This document shows positions 41,238 through 51,044 of a stretch of DNA of 64,000 nucleotides, one piece after another; position 1 is the first letter of the stretch; each line of letters starts with the position of its first letter. The DNA lies in assembly GCA_964035575.1 (NCBI GenBank), contig OZ037889.1, forward strand, positions 1,240,001-1,304,000, given 5' to 3'. The position numbers were made by a program, and so were the translations under genes. The DNA comes from Rhynchopus sp. YZ270_cl-10 (lineage: Eukaryota; Euglenozoa; Diplonemea; Diplonemida; Diplonemidae). The notes under the pieces were generated by a model. It did no database searches and had not been told where the DNA came from. It saw only the letters and a list, made by a program, of their open reading frames with translations.

Positions 41238-41700
41238 AAACCCACTTTTGGTGATCCTAAGTCGCCAAAGGGAAAGGGACTCTGCAAATTTTTTTTTCCC
41301 CCCCATAAGGGTTAATTTCGACGATTTGAGCCCATTCAAAGCAAAATTTGACCCATTTGAGCAGTTCTAGGCCCCTCAAACACGTTTTTGATTATCCGCC
41401 AAAAAAAAAAAAAAATCCCAGAAAAACACACCGGAAACCTCAACTTCACGCTTCGCATCGTCCAAGGATAGACAGTTGGTACCAACTTGTTGAAATGTGA
41501 TTGCCAACCCCAAACCAAGAATGATCACAAATAATTATACCCTCTCCCACTTTTTCGGTTCAACATCCATACTTCGGCACATTTCCCATACACCCCACAT
41601 ACACCCTCCCATCATCGACATACAGTGACTGGAGGGTGACGGGGACTCGCCGGATTTGTACACTCGTCAAAAATTGCACGATAAAAAAAAAACTAATTAT

Positions 41701-41836
41701 GTGAAATTATTACCAGATAATTACACTTAGGTGTGTTTTTTGTCACTTGTTCCCTAAACCCACTCGCTTCGCTCGTGGGTTTAGGTCACTCGTGACAAAA
41801 AACACACCTGCGTGTAATTATGGGGTAATAATTACC
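41701..41836. mobile_element. Hairpin element (GTAATTATnnGGTAATAATTAC), copy 1
   Basis: Nearly the whole 136 bp folds back: ataattacac ... aggtgtgttttttgtcac on the left is mirrored by gtgacaaaaaacacacct ... gtgtaattat on the right. The tip is cccactcgcttcgctcgtgg. A second copy lies at 45819-45951. Confidence 0.75.
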
Positions 41837-42272
41837 CAATAATTATATATATAGATTTTATTCCCCCCTTTTTTGCATTTTTTAGTAGACCTTTTATAAA
41901 CGTTTCTTATTTGTTGTTCACTAATCCAGGTGGCATTCCAACTGTTACACCGAACACCCATTCTCTGCCTGGCTGCCTTTTCCCCCCTACCCCTCTAGGC
42001 CCTTTTCACCACTAGCACAGAAGGTCCCCTACCCACACCCCCACACGCCAGAGCGAGAAACATTGGTACTAGATCACGTACATTTTTTTTGTGCTTTCAT
42101 CCAGCTGGCATCGTACGTGGGTCAGCGGGAGGAGAACAACTTCACTTTTTTTTTTTTGCCCCCCTTTTTTTACTCATGTGAAAATCACAGCAAATAAACA
42201 TGCGCCACGTATGTCGATACCACCCCTGTGTCCAACTCTGCATCGTGGGCATGCACAGTTATTTTTGAAAGT

Positions 42273-42316
42273 TATGCGCGTATGAGAGGCACGTTCATCT
42301 TTCAAGCTTTCTTTCC
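42273..42316 (+). repeat. Strand-biased intergenic repeat copy
   Basis: atgcgcgtatgagaggcac then gttcatctttcaagctttc. Confidence 0.5.
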
Positions 42317-42840
42317 CCCCTTACCTTGTTAGGTGACGAAGCAGAGGCTTTAGCCTCATCAGACTTCTTCTTTTTCTTCTTTGTTTTTTTTAGATGTGTG
42401 CACATGACGACATTTTTTTTTGTACAGAACTCTTGTCTTTTTGTGGCATATTCTACTTGTAGATACCACATCCCGAAAATGTGTCCCTATCCTGCCTATG
42501 ACCTTCCCCAACACCACACACACACACCCGTCGCACGCACCCCATCACCCACCCACCGACCCACCCATGCACCCATGCACCCCAAAAATTAGAGCACGAA
42601 TAATACTGAAACCCATTCCCCTCTGACTTTTTTTGCACCCTGCACGACCCTCTTTCGTTCAACGTATCCGGGGATAACGGCGTCCCGTGAGGTCGTATTT
42701 CTAGATTTCCTTTGTACACTTTCTGTTGGACGCAAGGGCGCTTTGCTGTCATCCAGATGGCTAGACTAGCATCATGGGTCATGCCTGCAACAACATTTCT
42801 TACCCCCCCTACCCTTCAACCCACAGAGAACAAACATACA

Positions 42841-43491
42841 ATGTTGCAACACACCCTCCTCCTCGTGGTGCTGTGCTCCTGCACGGTGCTTGCATGCGAC
42901 GAAACAGCGTCGCCATTCAGCAACCACTGCGAGCTGGACATGCGCTGCAGGTGCCCGTGGTCGACGTGCAAGGTGGACGACGGGCATATCTTCGGGGAGT
43001 GCAAAGCGACGGGGACGCTGCTCGGGGTCTTCATTGTTGTGCTCATTGCGGTTGTGGTTGCGAGTCTGATCTGTTCCTGGTTGTGCTGCTGCAAGGGTGT
43101 GGGCTGCTCCTTCACTGCGCTCTGCAAGGGTGGCTGCTGCTGCACCGAAGCGCCTGAACAAACAGTTGTCCAGCAACAACCCCACCCCATCGTGGGCGCC
43201 TTCCCACAGCAGCAGCAGCAGCCTGGCTATGCTCCGCAAGGCGCGTACCAGAACGGCTACCCACAGCAGCAGTACCCACTGCAGGTCCAGGCCGTCGCAG
43301 TGCCGGCTCAGGTCGTCCAAGGACAGCCGGTGGGACAGGGCTATTCATACGGCCCGGGTGCTGCGGGTGTGGGCAATGATGTGAGTGGTGGCGGTGCCTG
43401 TGTCGCAGCACCCTGCCCTCCACCGCTCTCAGGTGAGCCCCCGGTCATGGCATCGGCACCATCGGCACCAACGCAAGAAGTACAGCAGTGA
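42841..43491 (+). CDS. Small Cys-rich, Pro/Gln-rich single-pass membrane protein (216 aa)
   Basis: The frame is open from 42712, but the Met at 42841 starts a clean signal peptide (MLQHTLLLVVLCSCTVLA) 14 bases after the acceptor acccacag. A short cysteine-bearing ectodomain (CDETASPFSNHCELDMRC) is followed by a membrane helix (about 61-82) and a juxtamembrane cysteine cluster (CSWLCCCKGVGC, CKGGCCC) likely to be palmitoylated or metal-binding. The rest is a disordered Pro/Gln/Tyr/Gly tail (PQQQQQPGYAPQGAYQNGY). The plan resembles Shisa-like or plasma-membrane adaptor proteins, but that is analogy. Function unknown. Confidence 0.83.
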   Translation: MLQHTLLLVVLCSCTVLACDETASPFSNHCELDMRCRCPWSTCKVDDGHIFGECKATGTLLGVFIVVLIAVVVASLICSWLCCCKGVGCSFTALCKGGCCCTEAPEQTVVQQQPHPIVGAFPQQQQQPGYAPQGAYQNGYPQQQYPLQVQAVAVPAQVVQGQPVGQGYSYGPGAAGVGNDVSGGGACVAAPCPPPLSGEPPVMASAPSAPTQEVQQ

Positions 43492-43662
43492 GAGAGAGGA
43501 GAGGGCAGTACCAAAAGGGGTTGCCAAATGAAGAGGGTGTGCAGGTGGGGGGATAGTTTTTTTAGACATGTGCATTATCGGTTTTGGGATGGGGGGGAGG
43601 GTATGTGGTAAAATAGATGGTTGTTCGTCGAATAAAATTGACACAGTTTTTGGTTTTTTTGA

Positions 43663-43763
43663 GATGTAAACCATGAAAAATGGATGTAGGACTGCATGGT
43701 TGGGGGGTCCACCCACGGTCATGTAACAAGGTACACTGTCAGAGGTCTTTTGTATTTTAAGTC
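43663..43763 (+). repeat. Dispersed repeat (GATGTAAACCACGAA family)
   Basis: gatgtaaaccatgaaaaatg, then ctgcatggttggggggtcc, then aacaaggtacactgtcagag and gtattttaagtca. Confidence 0.65.
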
Positions 43764-44173
43764 AAAAAATTTTTTCTCTTCTCCTCCCCTCACCCCCCCA
43801 GAAAGGCGCACGGTTTTTCTGTTGTGATTCCATCATTTTTTCCTCTCTCTTTTTAAATACAGACGTCCAGCAAACGTTGGTGATAAAACCCACCATTTTT
43901 TCTTTTTTCTTTCGAGGTTTCAAATCCATCAAAGCTTTTTGTAGTTTCCGACCTGTGTTTACCATACGGACATTGACTCAGTGGTGTTTGGGGTCCACGT
44001 AAAGGCACTCCGATGCACCAACGTTTTTACCCACTGACATTTATTGGACGTTTGTACTTTGTGACTTTTTTTTATTGTCTCTTCAAATCCCATCTACTGT
44101 CCTCCTCCTCCTCCTCCTACCCACCCCCCGACACATTGGGTTGCACGGTGGCCCAACGAACCTTTGCGGGGTG

Positions 44174-44364
44174 GGGGTACCCTGGGGCAGCGTTCAAAAA
44201 TACGTATTGATTCGTATTCATACGTACGCGTATTGATACATAAGCCCAAAAGCCCAAAAGGATGAATCTCACCAGGGGGGGTTTCCGGACGGACCCGCAT
44301 TATTAATACGAATACGTGGGGGGGTAGGTCACGTATTTTAGAAGACTGCCCCTTGGGGTACCCC
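44174..44364. mobile_element. Inverted-repeat element, 191 bp
   Basis: Ends GGGGTACCCTGGGGCAG and CTGCCCCTTGGGGTACCCC, followed inward by TTCAAAAATACGT / ACGTATTTTAGAA; about 32-bp imperfect TIRs. The interior repeats tacgtatt and cgtattcatacg in both directions. No clear target duplication. Confidence 0.6.
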
Positions 44365-44829
44365 AAATAGGTATGAGCGGGGTTCCCCGTTACGTACGTA
44401 CCCCGAGAGTCCGTATGGCCACCGTGTAGATGTCCGCCTAAAATTTTTTTTCACAATTTTTATTATTCCTGCAAAATGCTTCCAAGAATACGAGGGTGAA
44501 AAAAGAAAGAAAAAACATCTATTTTTCCATCTCAAAATTCTTGACAGTAGGAAATAAAAATGACACAAAAAGCTAGCCTGAAAGACGAAAGAAATCCACC
44601 CTCCTCTTTTCCCCCCCCACTGTACAGCTCTGTACTTTCTCTTCTTTGATTTGAGAGTATAAGAAACGATTTTTTCCTGCTCAAGATGAGTGCACACGGC
44701 TGACGTCCATCTTCCATTTTTGCTTTTCTTTTCTTTTAAATTTGCGCTCGTGAAGCGAAAAAAAAACAGATCTGATTTTCATTAGATAAATGCACATTAT
44801 CATCACGCCACCCGTATCCTGAAAAAAAA

Positions 44830-44886
44830 ATAGTGGAGCACACTCTAGGGTGGCTACACTAATACAATCAAGTTTTCAAAAAAAAG
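44830..44886 (+). repeat. Dispersed repeat (GGAGCACACTCTAGGGTGG family)
   Basis: tagtggagcacactctaggg then tggctacactaatacaatc and aagttttcaaaaaa. It is the best preserved plus copy. Confidence 0.65.
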
Positions 44887-45210
44887 AGTGCAGATCTTTA
44901 TACAGTAGGTGCAAAGTGATTCTCGATAAAAAGAAAATACAAATTTCTATATCACGGTTGCTTTCCTAATCTCTCGTTTCTGTATCAGGAATGGGATGGT
45001 CTGAAACGCCAGAAGGCGAAAAACCTATTTTTTGCCTGCGTTGTGCAGTTATATGCGTGTACATTTTTTTATTTTATTTTCAAGGTAAGACTGAACCCGA
45101 GAAGTTTAGGTCCATCTAAAGAACACCCCCCTCTTTCTTAACCATGGGAATGCGAACAGACCCTGCTTGCCTTGTCGTGTCTTTTTGATGAAAGGCGTCA
45201 AAACAAAATA

Positions 45211-46145
45211 TCAGTCCTATTCGTGGTCATTTACCCCCCCCCCCTTTGGGTCGGTGAACCGGAAATTTTGGAAATAAGGGGGTAAAATAAGGGGGGGGGG
45301 GTAAATGAGGGGGTAAGGGGGGGGGGTAAATTACCATGTTATGGGTTAGGTCATGTTTTTGGGTGGGAAGGGGGGACTTTTTCATACACGGTGGGGTAAA
45401 ATTTTGCACAACACAGTGTGACGACACATGCTCTCATGACAAATGTGTCATCTGAAAAAAATTCCTCACTTCCTTGCGACATCGCAAGCAGTCATGCATC
45501 ATGGATCCACATCATCCACATCATCTTTCTGCCCGTGCCTGAACCATGACTGGTCAGGGATCACGGTGTTGCCTCAGATTCCGTGAGGTGTCCCAAACGT
45601 ATCGCCCACGCAGCACAAACGTACCCACCTGCACCCATCTACCTGCACACGTGATGTAAAACAGGGTGAAAGATTATTTGCACTTTACCCCTTTCCTCAT
45701 TTCGAGCTTGTCTCCAGCTTCAAATCAGACGAGTCCTACAGTCTCCGGATGTACGACCCGCTGAACACATCAGCCCCTCCCAGCAAACCATAAAACAAAA
45801 CAGGTATGCGCTGCACTAAGTGAAACTATTACCCCATAATTACACGCCAGGTGGTGTTTTGCCACTCGTTCCCTGAACCCCCTCGCTTCGCTCGTGGGTT
45901 TAGGTCACTCGTGACAAAACACCACCTGGCGTGTTGCGGCGATAATTACCCAAAAATTACCTGGTGGCTGGTACTTTACCCCCCCAGGGGGGTAAAGTAC
46001 CAGCCACAACAGGGTATTATAAGGGGGGGGGGGGTAAATTACCATGTTATTTTGGCCTGAACCGTTTTTTTCTGAAAAAGGGGGTAAAATAAGGGGGGGG
46101 GGTAAATTTAGGGGGGGGGGGGTAAATGACCACGAATAGGACTGA
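45211..46145. mobile_element. Non-autonomous TA-flanked TIR element, 935 bp
   Basis: Inverted ends of about 30 bp (TCAGTCCTATTCGTGGTCAT then TTACC and a C-run at the left; the mirror at 46116-46145) are flanked by TA on both sides (45209-45210 and 46146-46147), as for Tc1/mariner-type insertion. The subterminal parts repeat GGGGGTAAATTACCATGTTA in direct order (45314 and 46030). No transposase. A hairpin element (45819-45951) lies inside and so is a later insertion or part of the cargo. Confidence 0.75.
45819..45951. mobile_element. Hairpin element, copy 2 (nested)
   Basis: Homologous to 41701-41836: ataattacacgccaggtggt ... gttttgccac is mirrored by gtgacaaaac ... accacctggcgtg, with the same tip cctcgcttcgctcgtggg. 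Arm sequences differ between copies but stay complementary within each. Confidence 0.75.
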
Positions 46146-46725
46146 TAATGTGTTTTTGGTGCAACTGAATGGGTTGCACAAAGTACGTAGAAGTACGCAA
46201 TACATGCGAATCACCCCTCTTCAGCTACCCCAGTTTTCCTTTTTCCTTTTTTCTTTTTTTTCTTTTGTCAGACCAGAGCACGTGCCACCATTCGTCTTTG
46301 CCACACTCTGCAACTACGAGGTGTGCAGTCTGCAGCTCCCCAGCCCCTTTTGGGGATGCTATGATCTAGTCCAAAACGAACCCCACCCTGCCCCCCTCTC
46401 CCCCCTCGGTGTGGGCGTCAATCCTAAACAAAACCCTATTGGTTACTGTTCATAAACAAATGCCTCCCTGCCCCCTCTTTGTCTTTTATCGCATTCTGGG
46501 GGTTTCCGACGACCACGTGGACACGAACGACGCAAGAACCAGTCCGTTTTCTTTTTAAAAGCTGCAAGCTGTCTCAGACGTGTCCAGCCAACTCATCTCT
46601 TCAAAACCCAACCCACCACTGAACCCGCACCAGAGCGGATATCATAGCCCCCACCCCCCTTTTTGCCCTCTTTTTTTTCTTCCGTTTTTCGGACGTTTGG
46701 TAGCAGCGAGCTGCCCCTTGGAGCG

Positions 46726-47825
46726 ATGGGGCGGCAGAGTGGGTGGGACGAGCGAAGTGGGCAGAGTGGGTGGGACAGCAGGCAGGGGGGTGTGGCAGCA
46801 GCACCGCGACCCGATTTCAATGGGGCACCGATATTGTCGGCACCGCCAGGTCTTGGGGACAGGGATTACAGGGACGTACGGGACGTGCGGGATGTACGTG
46901 ACAACAGGGATGTGAGGGACGTGCGGGACTCATTACAGGGGAGAGACATACGGAGAGACAACGGGGGCAGGGGCAGAGACTACGACAGACGAGACTACCG
47001 GGATATGGATAGGGACAGGGACAGCTACAGGGACAGCTACAGAGACAGACGTGACGACCGAGGCTACGACAGGCGGGACGACAGGGACACGAGATTCGAC
47101 CGCGAGCGCTACAGCCGCAGGGAGGACAGTGCGGAGCGTGAGTGGGCAATGAACAAGCCGACACAGCCCGCCAAGCCCTCCTCCACAGCTTGGACCGCCG
47201 CCGCCGCCATCCCCGTAGCACCCCCGAAGCCGCCTGCCGTGCCTAACCAGGTCATCGTGCAGGCCTCGCACGCAGCTATGCACAAAGCGATACGTTTCCT
47301 GGTCGCATGCCAGATGAGCAAATACCTCCCGCACAAAGGTCTGTTTTGTTCTGTCACGTACAGAGAGGCAAAAGGTGGCCTCTTCGCGTTGTTTAGACTA
47401 AAAAACGATGCCTGCCATCACCCTTCACCAGAGCCATAACATTTCAAATTTTCGTTTTCCAACACTTTGTTTCACACCTCTTTTTCGCAGAGTTCCTTGC
47501 AGGGAACATGAAGGAGTTCCGGAGGATATCAGAACGCATTATCAACAAGGTGTACGCGGTGGTATGTAAGCATGACTCATCCCCCCCTTCCTGGAGCTCG
47601 TTTTGCCCCTCCCTTCTTCCCCCACCGCCCACACTGCAGGAGTCGAAGAACGGGCCAGATGTTCACAAGACCAGAAAGATGCAATCCAGCGTGATTGCGT
47701 ACGTGAACGGGTACATGCACAGAGAGTTTAACACCAAGCAGGCACGGGACAAGGAAGGCACACGACCTCAGGAAAACGGTGCACCAAAGCAACGTGAATA
47801 CAACCGACAGGACTTAGCCCTCTAG
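46726..47825 (+). CDS. RD-dipeptide-rich protein with two spliceosomal introns
   Basis: Three exons: 46726-47338, 47491-47561 and 47640-47825, joining in frame (phase 1 then phase 0) to give 289 residues plus stop. The N-terminal half is dominated by Arg-Asp dipeptides (RDYRDVRDVRDVRD, RDRDSYRDSYRDRR), as in RNA-processing proteins such as U1-70K or NELF-E. After a Pro/Ala linker the C-terminal part (about 180-250) is helical and reads MSKYLPHKEFLAGNM across the first intron, then KEFRRISERIINKVYAVESK. The spacing resembles the SRI domain that binds the RNA polymerase II tail, but this is tentative. Without splicing the first frame runs into a stop at 47439. A nuclear RNA-related role is inferred. 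Confidence 0.82.
47339..47490 (+). other. Intron 1 (GT-AG, 152 bp)
   Basis: The donor is gcacaaag|gtctgttt and the acceptor cctctttttcgcag|agttcc, with a T-rich tract before AG. Splicing restores one continuous frame. Confidence 0.85.
47562..47639 (+). other. Intron 2 (GT-AG, 78 bp)
   Basis: The donor gtacgcggtg|gtatgtaagc is close to the eukaryotic consensus; the acceptor is cgcccacactgcag|gagtcg after a C/T tract. The frame continues to the stop at 47823-47825. Confidence 0.85.
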
Positions 47826-48348
47826 TAGCTGGTTACTTGAACGGGATGAGGTGGTGAGAACGATTCCCTTCCCAGCATACCCCTGCCGCTTGTGCTATAG
47901 CTAACACACCGTGTTGTAAAAAAAAAAAAAAATAGTGTGCAAAAACAAAGCAAAAAAAAGAACAAAAAAGGGGCGTCCACGGTATGGACAAAATGCAATT
48001 AAATGCAGACACCCTTTTTTATTTTTCTTTTCTAGATGGGGGGGCGCAAATACTTTAAAATAAAAACAAAAAAACGGAATAAAATTTGCACAATGGTGCA
48101 ACCCTACGCCGTATCATCTTTTCCAAGGGGGGAAAAAGGAGGAAGAATTAAACAGCACATAACGAAAACAAAGGCTAAAAAAAAATTTCCTTTTTGCAAT
48201 TTTGCCCCCCTTTTTTTCAAAACAAAAAAAAAACAAAAACAAAAATCACTTTTTGAACAAAACAAAGTTCATCTTTTTTATAAAAAAAAGCAAAAATCGG
48301 GCCTAATATTTTTATCATGACGCCAAACTCCCCCCCACAACTGCCCCA

Positions 48349-48565
48349 CACGACGGTGAAGTAAATGACATGACATGTGCCTTTTACATGTAAAACGACA
48401 CGTGAAAAGCAGTGACATGTTGTACAATGACATGTACCTAACAAGTCATTTTACTTGTGGCACATGTCACCTTACATGTAAAATGACACGTGAGTACATG
48501 TAGAAAAATTTACATGTAAAGCACATGTAAAAAGCACATGTCATGTCATTTACTTCACCGTCGTG
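48349..48565. mobile_element. MITE-like element, 217 bp, 32-bp perfect TIRs
   Basis: Perfect inverted ends of 32 bp begin CACGACGGTGAAGTAAATGA and continue CATGACATGTGC. The interior is built from ACATGTAA / TTACATGT and GACATGT motifs in both orientations, so most of it can fold. CA flanks both sides, which may be a 2-bp duplication. No coding capacity. Confidence 0.75.
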
Positions 48566-48638
48566 CACTTTATTTCGAAGAAATGCTCAAAATAAGATTA
48601 TATCCCCAATGATCAAATTCCTTTGAAATTTTTGTTTA

Positions 48639-48676
48639 GATGTGTATGCACGCGAGGCATGTTCATTCTTTGCAAC
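48639..48676 (+). repeat. Strand-biased intergenic repeat copy
   Basis: gatgtgtatgcacgcgaggc then atgttcattctttgcaac. Further diverged copies follow at 48811, 48954 and 49509. Confidence 0.5.
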
Positions 48677-50329
48677 TATTTTTTATGTCGCAGGCAAGTC
48701 CTACCTTTATCACTCCCAATGTTTCCCTCCCCTGTTTTCGTGACGAAAGTCCCTCTTTGAACAAATGTTAAAGCCACGAAAGTTTAGTCTGAATGAAAAC
48801 CCCCTTTGTTGATGCGTATGTACAATGGCTGCATTCATCTTAAGTGTCCCCCCTTTTAAAAAAAAAGAAAGATATGTCAATATGCCCACAGGGCTCATTT
48901 ATCTATCCTTTTTTTGTTTTTTTTTTTTTTTTTGGGTTAAAAATGATTTCAAGGTGACCAAGCATGAGAGGCTCAGGTGCGTCTTACAAAAAAGCATTTC
49001 TCTTCAACTGTACCACACACAAAAAAACAGTCTTTTTTCTTTTCACTATCCACTTTTTTTTGTTGCCAGCGCCACTGCGCTTAGGGCAACGTTACCCTGT
49101 TTCCCTCTTCTTTTTCTGTCTTTTTTGCTTTTTTGGGCGTGAAGATCAACAGGTGATTGACTTCGCACCATTTTTTTTCGAAACAAAAAAAAAAAAAAAA
49201 AATACAGAAAAAGCTCAGAATATAGATTTCTGTTCTGATTAACACAAACACGTACACCTTCATCTTCCCCCTTGCGGTGTTGTACATCCACCCCCCTTCC
49301 CCACTGATATGTTTTTTTTTGTGTTGTAGGTCACGTGAGGTTCTATTCTTTTGTTTCAAGTTTTTTTTTTGTGATGCGAATAACGGGGACATTCAAGGGA
49401 GTCAGGTCAAGTCTTTTTTTTTTTTTTTTTCTCTCTTTTTCTTTTTTGAAGGTGGTTTGAGTTCATCTCTCACAATCTGAATGGAGTGAAAGGGAGTGTT
49501 TATGTATGCTCTGTGCACGAGAGGCACATTTCAAGACTGTTCTGCTTTTTTAAAAAAAGGAGACAAATTTTATCGATCATAAACACACCCTACCCAAAAA
49601 AAGGGATTCACACCGTGAGGGTTTAGACCGTCGTGAGACAGGTTGGTTTTACCCTACTGATGGAGAGAGAGCCCCTCGGGCCAGCGTATGTCGACAGCAA
49701 TATGGGGTAGTAGTCGCCCTCTGGAAAGTGGCGGCACATGGTGGTGAGGATAATGTAGCTTGCGTTGTAATACCGGACATTTTTTTTCTCTTCTGGGTAG
49801 CGTTCTTTTTGGAGAGGGAGGGGGTATTTTGTGCCTTTTTTTTTTTTTCCTCCCCTTCCCTTCCTTACATTCCCTTTCTTTTCTTATATTAGCGATCGTC
49901 GCCTTCTTTTGGACTGCCTTTTTTTAATTTAAATAATTTTGCGAAGAATTTGCTGTTCATCGAGGCATGCAAATTTTTCAACGATTCGTATTTTTTTTTT
50001 CATTTTTTTTTGGCCTTAAAGAGGTTTCCTCTTCACTGCCAGGTAGTCAGTGGGAGCGTATTGCAGTAATGAAAATATCACCACAGAATATTTATTACAC
50101 ACTTTACGCACAAACAAAAAATTATGGCAGTGCGTTTCCCCGCCAGAAGAAGAGCGGGGAAAGGAGGGAGAGGGGAGAAGGGAGAAGGGAGGGTTTAAAG
50201 GAGTGGAGAAAAGGTTGTCAAAAACATTTGTTTCTTTTGGGGTCGATTCGAGTCAAAAAAATAATTTACAAAAACGAGGCATTGTTTTTTTGTAAACCCC
50301 CTCACCTCTCCCCCCATCAAATTGTTTGC

Positions 50330-50790
50330 GCAGCCTTCAAAGTTCCTTAAACGAGACCATGACACGGCTTTCCTTCCAGCACCTCCAGTCGCAGCCTTCG
50401 GGGCTGTTTCAATGCCCCGACACTAGTAACGGAACCTTGAGCAACGCGTTCCATGTCGTATTTGTTTGGAAATGTGAATCCTTGGTGTGCATTTACACGA
50501 TGCGGCTATCACGTTCAGAGGTTGGCATACGTCAGCATGGCATCTGTTGTAGATCCTTGCCGCAGCATCTGTACTGCGAGAATATCCCCAGAAGCAGAGG
50601 TGAGAGCATGCAGCCTTTGTCTTGCGCAGCGGTAGGGCAATCATGCCCACGTCCGTCGTCATGTGCTCTTGTGAACCGCTCGAACTCTTGTGAGCTTGTA
50701 GCAAGTGTGAACTCATCTTCGTTCAGGATGACCCCGTTCTCGAACTGACGAGGCGGATGCACCTGCTGACTTCCTCGTCACGGTGTGAGC
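50330..50790. other. GC-richer island, unidentified
   Basis: About 460 bases of balanced composition in an otherwise low-GC spacer. A 140-codon plus frame (50326-50748) and a 76-codon minus frame (50532-50762) overlap. Neither matches a family I recognise, and neither has the strong codon bias of the neighbouring genes. It may be a remnant of a mobile element or host gene. Confidence 0.3.
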
Positions 50791-50989
50791 CCCAAGCTCA
50801 GCCATATTTTCTCTATCTCTAGTGCGTCCGTTGTGGGTGTGTTCATAAGACCTTCGTAAGGTCATTACCTAACTCCGCGTGCCGAGACCCTTGCCAGTCC
50901 ACGAACCAAGACACCGACAGCACCTCGCTGCTTTGACACCCATCACCCGGGTGTCCAGTTTTTCGCTCCTTCACCCCCCTCACTCCATC

Positions 50990-51024
50990 ACCCCTCACCC
51001 ATTCATCCTCATCCTCATCCCCAG
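50990..51024 (+). promoter_or_regulatory. Putative trans-splice acceptor of EXS gene
   Basis: A C/T-rich run ending atcctcatccccag, 20 bases before ATG. Consistent with a short 5' leader after spliced-leader addition. Confidence 0.4.
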
Positions 51025-51044
51025 GAACACCTACACCCTACACG

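Larger units (their letters stand above)
40840..42840. other. Intergenic spacer with inverted repeats
   Basis: Begins with a GGGGA microsatellite (about 40853-40882), then two related GGTAATAATTACAC hairpin elements, dispersed-repeat copies (42093-42150, 42273-42316) and a C-rich leader ending acccacag (42826). No gene recognised. Confidence 0.6.
43492..46725. other. Intergenic spacer with nested elements
   Basis: Contains a GATGTAAACCACGAA repeat (43663-43763), an inverted-repeat element (44174-44364), a GGAGCACACTC repeat (44830-44886), and a TA-flanked element (45211-46145) into which a hairpin element is inserted. The stretch 46150-46700 is C/T-rich and probably leader. No gene recognised. 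Confidence 0.65.
47826..51044. other. Intergenic spacer, 3.2 kb
   Basis: AT-rich with a MITE-like element (48349-48565), four copies of the strand-biased repeat (48639, 48811, 48954, 49509) and a GC-richer island at about 50330-50790. The leader of the next gene is C-rich and ends ctcatccccag (51024). Confidence 0.6.
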
